Assembly (NCBI GenBank): GCA_947652115.1 | Contig: OX393564.1 | Coordinates: forward strand, 2,900,621-2,964,620 | Direction: 5' to 3' | Length of the DNA: 64,000 bases | Origin: Blastomussa wellsi | Lineage: Eukaryota > Cnidaria > Anthozoa > Scleractinia > Plerogyridae | Position numbering within the stretch: position 1 is the first letter of the stretch | DNA letters: not shown here | Below: more notes on this DNA, generated by a model | Database searches by the model: none | What the model saw: only the letters and a program-made list of their open reading frames with translations | Told to the model about the DNA's origin: nothing

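Overview
The window is animal nuclear DNA, most likely from an anthozoan cnidarian and probably a stony coral. Reasons: spliced genes with GT-AG introns, conserved metazoan genes (RPL22, MICOS10, an ACAP-type ArfGAP), a very long extracellular vWA/follistatin-Kazal/GON/laminin-G protein, and dense short inverted-repeat elements and tRNA-derived SINEs. The species call is an inference, because no marker gene is present.

Layout. 1-2665 (+): last four exons of an ACAP-type ArfGAP, behind a SINE. 2666-6522: gene-free, with terminal-inverted-repeat (TIR) elements. 6523-8098 (-): MICOS10/Mic10, four exons. 8215-12406 (+): RPL22, four exons, head to head with MICOS10, the start codons separated by only 116 bp. 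12407-14992: gene-free, with a Penelope-like inverted element and a self-complementary triplet array. 14993-16606 (-): single-exon TPR protein with two tandem modules. 16607-18100: gene-free, with two elements showing clear target duplications. 18101 to the right edge (-): one giant gene, 5'-incomplete, at least 50 exons and about 4,090 codons.

The giant gene reads, N to C: vWA (partial) - FS1 - vWA - vWA - FS2-4 - vWA - GON - vWA - FS5-32 - basic linker - LamG - EGF - LamG - EGF - vWA - stop. FS means follistatin-like, a short Cys-rich N-part followed by a Kazal fold. There are 32 FS modules, each on one exon of 204-234 nt in phase 1-1, so any can be skipped without breaking frame. Reading phases agree at every junction I checked except vWA4-GON, which has two possible solutions. 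The FS + LamG/EGF plan recalls agrin, but vWA domains, a GON domain (best known from ADAMTS9/20) and 32 FS units make this a different protein, probably extracellular matrix or cell surface. Only the last vWA keeps an intact metal-binding MIDAS; the others that can be read are degenerate.

Introns of the giant gene carry most of the repeats: at least a dozen TIR elements, split SINE copies, a 5'-truncated non-LTR retrotransposon, a Penelope-like arm inside a CAGA microsatellite, and several tandem arrays. The giant modular gene is the most notable thing in the window. The Penelope-like copies with hammerhead-like cores and 15-bp target duplications come second.
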